From the NCBI GenBank assembly GCA_023269455.1, contig JAHFTG010000045.1, positions 3,432-11,867 on the forward strand: a stretch of DNA of 8,436 bases. The letters run 5' to 3'. The position numbers and the translations under genes were made by a program. Below, piece by piece: positions 6,538 to 8,436 of the stretch; the stretch's first letter is position 1, and each line of letters opens with the position of its first letter. The DNA comes from Opitutaceae bacterium (GTDB lineage Bacteria; Verrucomicrobiota; Verrucomicrobiia; Opitutales; Opitutaceae). The notes below the pieces were generated by a model. That model was not told the DNA's origin. It ran no database searches and saw only the letters and a list, made by a program, of their open reading frames with translations.

Positions 6538-7830
6538 ATGTCAGATACATCCACGTCCGGTGGCACGCCCTCTGGGGCCCCCGCCGAGACCGCCAGCGCG
6601 CCTTCCGCGCCCGCCGCCGACTTCGGTGCCTCCTTCGGCGCCAATCGCGGTTCGGGCCTCGCGCGCGGCAAACGCGTCAGTCCGCCGGCCTCCGCGCCGG
6701 CCCCCGCCAGCAACGCCGCAGCCTACCAGCCCTCCGCCGTCCAAATCGTGACTTCGGCGAGCGAATACAAGAACCCGTTCGCCCCGGCGGACGAAGCTCC
6801 TGTTACAGAACCGGCCCCCATCGCAGCAGCCGCCCCGGCCCCCGTGGTCGTTGCCCCTGCTCCGGTTGCGTTCGTTGCCCAGCCCGTGGAAGCCCCCGCT
6901 TCCTCTCAGGTCGCGCCCGTCGCGGCCCCCGTCAAACCTGCCCCGTTCGCCCAGACCGAGGAAAAGGCCAAACTCAACATCCTCCCTCCCGCCGAGCTCA
7001 AGCACCCGGCCCAGAGCTGGGAAACGCCCGCCTTCCCATACGAAGCCGAACGCGCCTCCTCCGCTCCGGCCCCGCGCCGCGAAAAGCCTGCTGCGTCCGC
7101 GCCCGCCCCGGTCGCGCCCGCTTCCGATCCTCTCGCCGGTCGCAACGTCTTCCGTCCCGTGCGCCGCAGCGACGTCCCCATGCTGGACCCGGCTCCCAAC
7201 GCCGGCAGCCCTCAGGACTCCTCCCGTGGCGGCGGCGGTGATCAACGTGATTCGCGCCGTCCGCGCCAGCCCCGTGATTCCCGTCAGTCTCGCGATCCGC
7301 GCGAGCCACGTCAGCCTCGCCAACATCGCGATCCTCGCGACTACGAGCCCAAGCCCGATGGCCAGCCCGCGACGGCCTCCAAGCCCGCCGCCAACAGCAC
7401 CCCGAAAAAACCCGGTGGCGTTGTCGGTTGGTTCAAAGGCCTGTTCGCCGGCAGCCCCACGGCTGAAAAGCCCGCTCAACCCGGCCAGCCCGCGCTACCC
7501 GGTCAACCCCGCCCCGCCGGCGAACGTCCCGCACAAGACGGCAACCGTCGTCGCCGCCATCGCGGCGGTCGCGGTCGCAACGGCGGTGGTGGTGGTTTCG
7601 GCGGCGGCCCGCAAACGGGTGCGCCCCACACCGGCGTTCCCCGTCCCGAAGGCCACAGCCCCAACCACGGCGGTCAGGGCCAGCACCACGGCCAGAGCCA
7701 AGGTGATCAAGGTCACGGCGGAGGCGGCGGTCGTCGCCGTCGTCGCGGCGGTCGCGGGCGCTCCGGCGGCGGCCAAGGTGGCGGTCCCCGCCCCGAAGGC
7801 GGCGCCGGTCCCGGCCCTGCTGCGAGTTAA
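6538..7830 (+). CDS. Unrecognised disordered protein with Ala/Pro-rich N-half and Arg/Gly-rich C-terminus
   Basis: I do not recognise this 430-residue protein. Residues 1-200 are Ala/Pro/Ser-rich with islands such as ASEYKNPFAPADE (74-86), KLNILPPAELKHPAQSW (145-161) and LAGRNVFRPVRR (199-210). Residues 230-270 are an Arg/Asp/Gln/Pro tract (RDSRQSRDPREPRQPRQHRD). The only clearly hydrophobic stretch is GVVGWFKGLFAG (294-305). The tail holds two copies of a basic RG block, RRRRHRGGRGRNGGGGG (337-353) and RRRRRGGRGRSGGGQGGG (399-416), separated by a Gly/His/Gln-rich spacer. No signal peptide or enzyme domain is visible. Such RGG-like tails often bind RNA or drive condensates, as in RNase E-type scaffolds and RNA-helicase tails; that role is inferred. 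The coding frame is supported by G/C at third positions, a stop directly before a strong terminator, and a candidate promoter upstream. ATG 6538 has no Shine-Dalgarno. The opposite-strand frame (6541-7479) is judged a shadow. Confidence 0.8.
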   Translation: MSDTSTSGGTPSGAPAETASAPSAPAADFGASFGANRGSGLARGKRVSPPASAPAPASNAAAYQPSAVQIVTSASEYKNPFAPADEAPVTEPAPIAAAAPAPVVVAPAPVAFVAQPVEAPASSQVAPVAAPVKPAPFAQTEEKAKLNILPPAELKHPAQSWETPAFPYEAERASSAPAPRREKPAASAPAPVAPASDPLAGRNVFRPVRRSDVPMLDPAPNAGSPQDSSRGGGGDQRDSRRPRQPRDSRQSRDPREPRQPRQHRDPRDYEPKPDGQPATASKPAANSTPKKPGGVVGWFKGLFAGSPTAEKPAQPGQPALPGQPRPAGERPAQDGNRRRRHRGGRGRNGGGGGFGGGPQTGAPHTGVPRPEGHSPNHGGQGQHHGQSQGDQGHGGGGGRRRRRGGRGRSGGGQGGGPRPEGGAGPGPAAS

Positions 7831-7877
7831 CACGAGTTAAACCTTGCCAAGGGCTTCACCGCCCCGCGCATTTCAAA

Positions 7878-7912
7878 GGCGTCAGCACACATCGTGCTGA
7901 CGCCCTTTTTTT
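7878..7912 (+). terminator. Intrinsic terminator after the RG-rich gene
   Basis: A perfect 11-bp stem, GGCGTCAGCAC (7878-7888) with GTGCTGACGCC (7894-7904), closes a 5-base loop and is followed by C and seven Ts (7906-7912). It begins 47 bases past the stop at 7830. This separates the RG-rich gene from the downstream murA-like gene, which therefore needs its own promoter unless there is read-through. Confidence 0.94.
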
Positions 7913-7934
7913 GCCTTCATCCGGGCTCCAGACC

Positions 7935-8001
7935 CTCAGCTCTCAGCCACCGACTTTCCCTCCGCAGCGTCTCCCAACTTTCAACTCTCAGCCCTCAACT
8001 T
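7935..8001 (+). repeat. Pyrimidine-rich CTCA/CAACTT repeat leader before murA-like gene
   Basis: The leader holds two exact copies of CTCTCAGCC (7940-7948 and 7985-7993), several further CTCA words and CAACTT at 7975-7980 and 7996-8001. The strand is strongly C/T-biased up to the ATG at 8008 and has no purine-rich ribosome-binding site. It may be a transcribed leader or a short repeat family; no promoter boxes are convincing. Confidence 0.45.
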
Positions 8002-8007
8002 CTTCTG

Positions 8008-8436
8008 ATGTCCGATCTCATCGTCAACGGCGGCAAGCCCCTCACCGGCACCATCATTCCCTCGGGCAACAAGAACTCCATCCTGCCCATTTTCTGCGCC
8101 ACGCTCCTCACCGACGAGCCCGTGACGTTGAAAAACGTCCCCGACATCACCGACCTCAACAAACTCGTCGCCTTCTTCCAGTCCCAAGGCTCGCAGATCG
8201 ACTGGAACCGCGACCTCGGCGAGATGCGCATCTGCCACGCCACCTTCAAGAGCACCCTCGAAAACGACGAGCTCCCGCAGGACATGCGCTCCACCGTCCT
8301 GCTCTACCCAGCGCTGCTCATCCGCCTCCGCCAGATCGCCATCCAGGCCAACACCAAAGGCTGCTCCCTCGGCGTCCGCGAGATCGACCCGCACCTGGAA
8401 ATCCTCTCCGTCCTCGGCGCCATCGTCAACGAAGGC
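8008..8436 (+). CDS. MurA-type UDP-GlcNAc enolpyruvyl transferase (N-terminal part)
   Basis: This is the first 143 residues of an EPSP-synthase-fold enzyme; the frame is open to the window edge. MurA transfers enolpyruvate from PEP to UDP-N-acetylglucosamine, the first committed step of peptidoglycan synthesis in the cytoplasm. Key residues are present: K22 and N23 in PSGNKNSILP (same numbering as E. coli MurA), R94 in DMRST (E. coli R91), the PEP/fosfomycin cysteine C119 in TKGCSLG (E. coli C115), and R124, D127 and H129 in VREIDPH (E. coli R120, D123, H125). The E. coli ARPVDLH is altered to VREIDPH, and identity elsewhere is modest, so this could be a divergent paralog rather than the main MurA; I leave the symbol empty. 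ATG 8008 gives a normal MurA N-terminus (MSDLIVNGGKPLTGTI). No Shine-Dalgarno precedes it. It follows an intrinsic terminator and a C/T-rich leader. Confidence 0.88.
   Translation, partial: MSDLIVNGGKPLTGTIIPSGNKNSILPIFCATLLTDEPVTLKNVPDITDLNKLVAFFQSQGSQIDWNRDLGEMRICHATFKSTLENDELPQDMRSTVLLYPALLIRLRQIAIQANTKGCSLGVREIDPHLEILSVLGAIVNEG

Noticed and set aside
6541..7479. 312-codon minus-strand Gly/Arg-rich frame opposite the RG-rich gene
   Set aside because: Low complexity on both strands makes this the hardest case. The plus-strand frame has the terminator right after its stop, a candidate promoter upstream and G/C-rich third positions, whereas the minus frame ends at the plus gene's start and has no supporting signals.
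7824..7840. GAGTTAA repeated 10 bases apart across the stop codon of the RG-rich gene
   Set aside because: A single 7-base duplication is readily explained by chance or slippage, and no function is suggested by its position.
7981..8394. Minus-strand frames opposite the murA-like gene
   Set aside because: The plus strand carries conserved MurA active-site residues in a continuous frame, so these are shadows.

Overview
This window is GC-rich, densely coding bacterial chromosome with no sign of phage, transposon, CRISPR or RNA genes. Strong G/C bias at third codon positions opens long antisense reading frames opposite almost every real gene. The gene content, the low-complexity Ala/Pro/Arg-rich protein and the near absence of Shine-Dalgarno sites would fit Verrucomicrobiota (Opitutaceae-like). 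That assignment is an inference from style; there is no rRNA or marker-tree evidence here.

Layout. Positions 112-6177 hold five minus-strand genes with gaps of only 14, 33, 3 and 13 bases, so probably one operon. In transcription order they are: a compact all-alpha dUTPase-like nucleotide pyrophosphatase (6177-5806), a PrxQ/BCP-type peroxiredoxin with a GTG start (5791-5315), a large membrane-anchored DUF748/AsmA-like protein (5281-2093), a small YeiW/YkgJ-type cysteine-cluster protein (2089-1811) and the ABC-F translation factor EttA (1797-112). A divergent intergenic region (6178-6537) separates this operon from two plus-strand genes. The first (6538-7830) encodes an unrecognised, apparently disordered 430-residue protein with an Ala/Pro-rich N-terminal half and an Arg/Gly-rich C-terminus, and it ends at a textbook intrinsic terminator (7878-7912). 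The second begins at 8008 and runs off the right edge. It encodes the N-terminal 143 residues of a MurA-type enolpyruvyl transferase that keeps the catalytic Lys, Asn, Arg and Cys.

How the genes might work together. The minus-strand set mixes housekeeping and maintenance roles: dUTP clean-up, peroxide removal, envelope lipid or outer-membrane homeostasis, a metal-binding cysteine protein and an energy-sensing ribosome factor. No single pathway joins them, and co-transcription may reflect general growth or stress control. The murA-like gene serves peptidoglycan precursor synthesis.

I see no clear new multi-gene system. The items most worth a second look are the RG-rich disordered protein with its duplicated basic block, the threefold internal repeat of the DUF748 protein, and the window-wide lack of Shine-Dalgarno sites.
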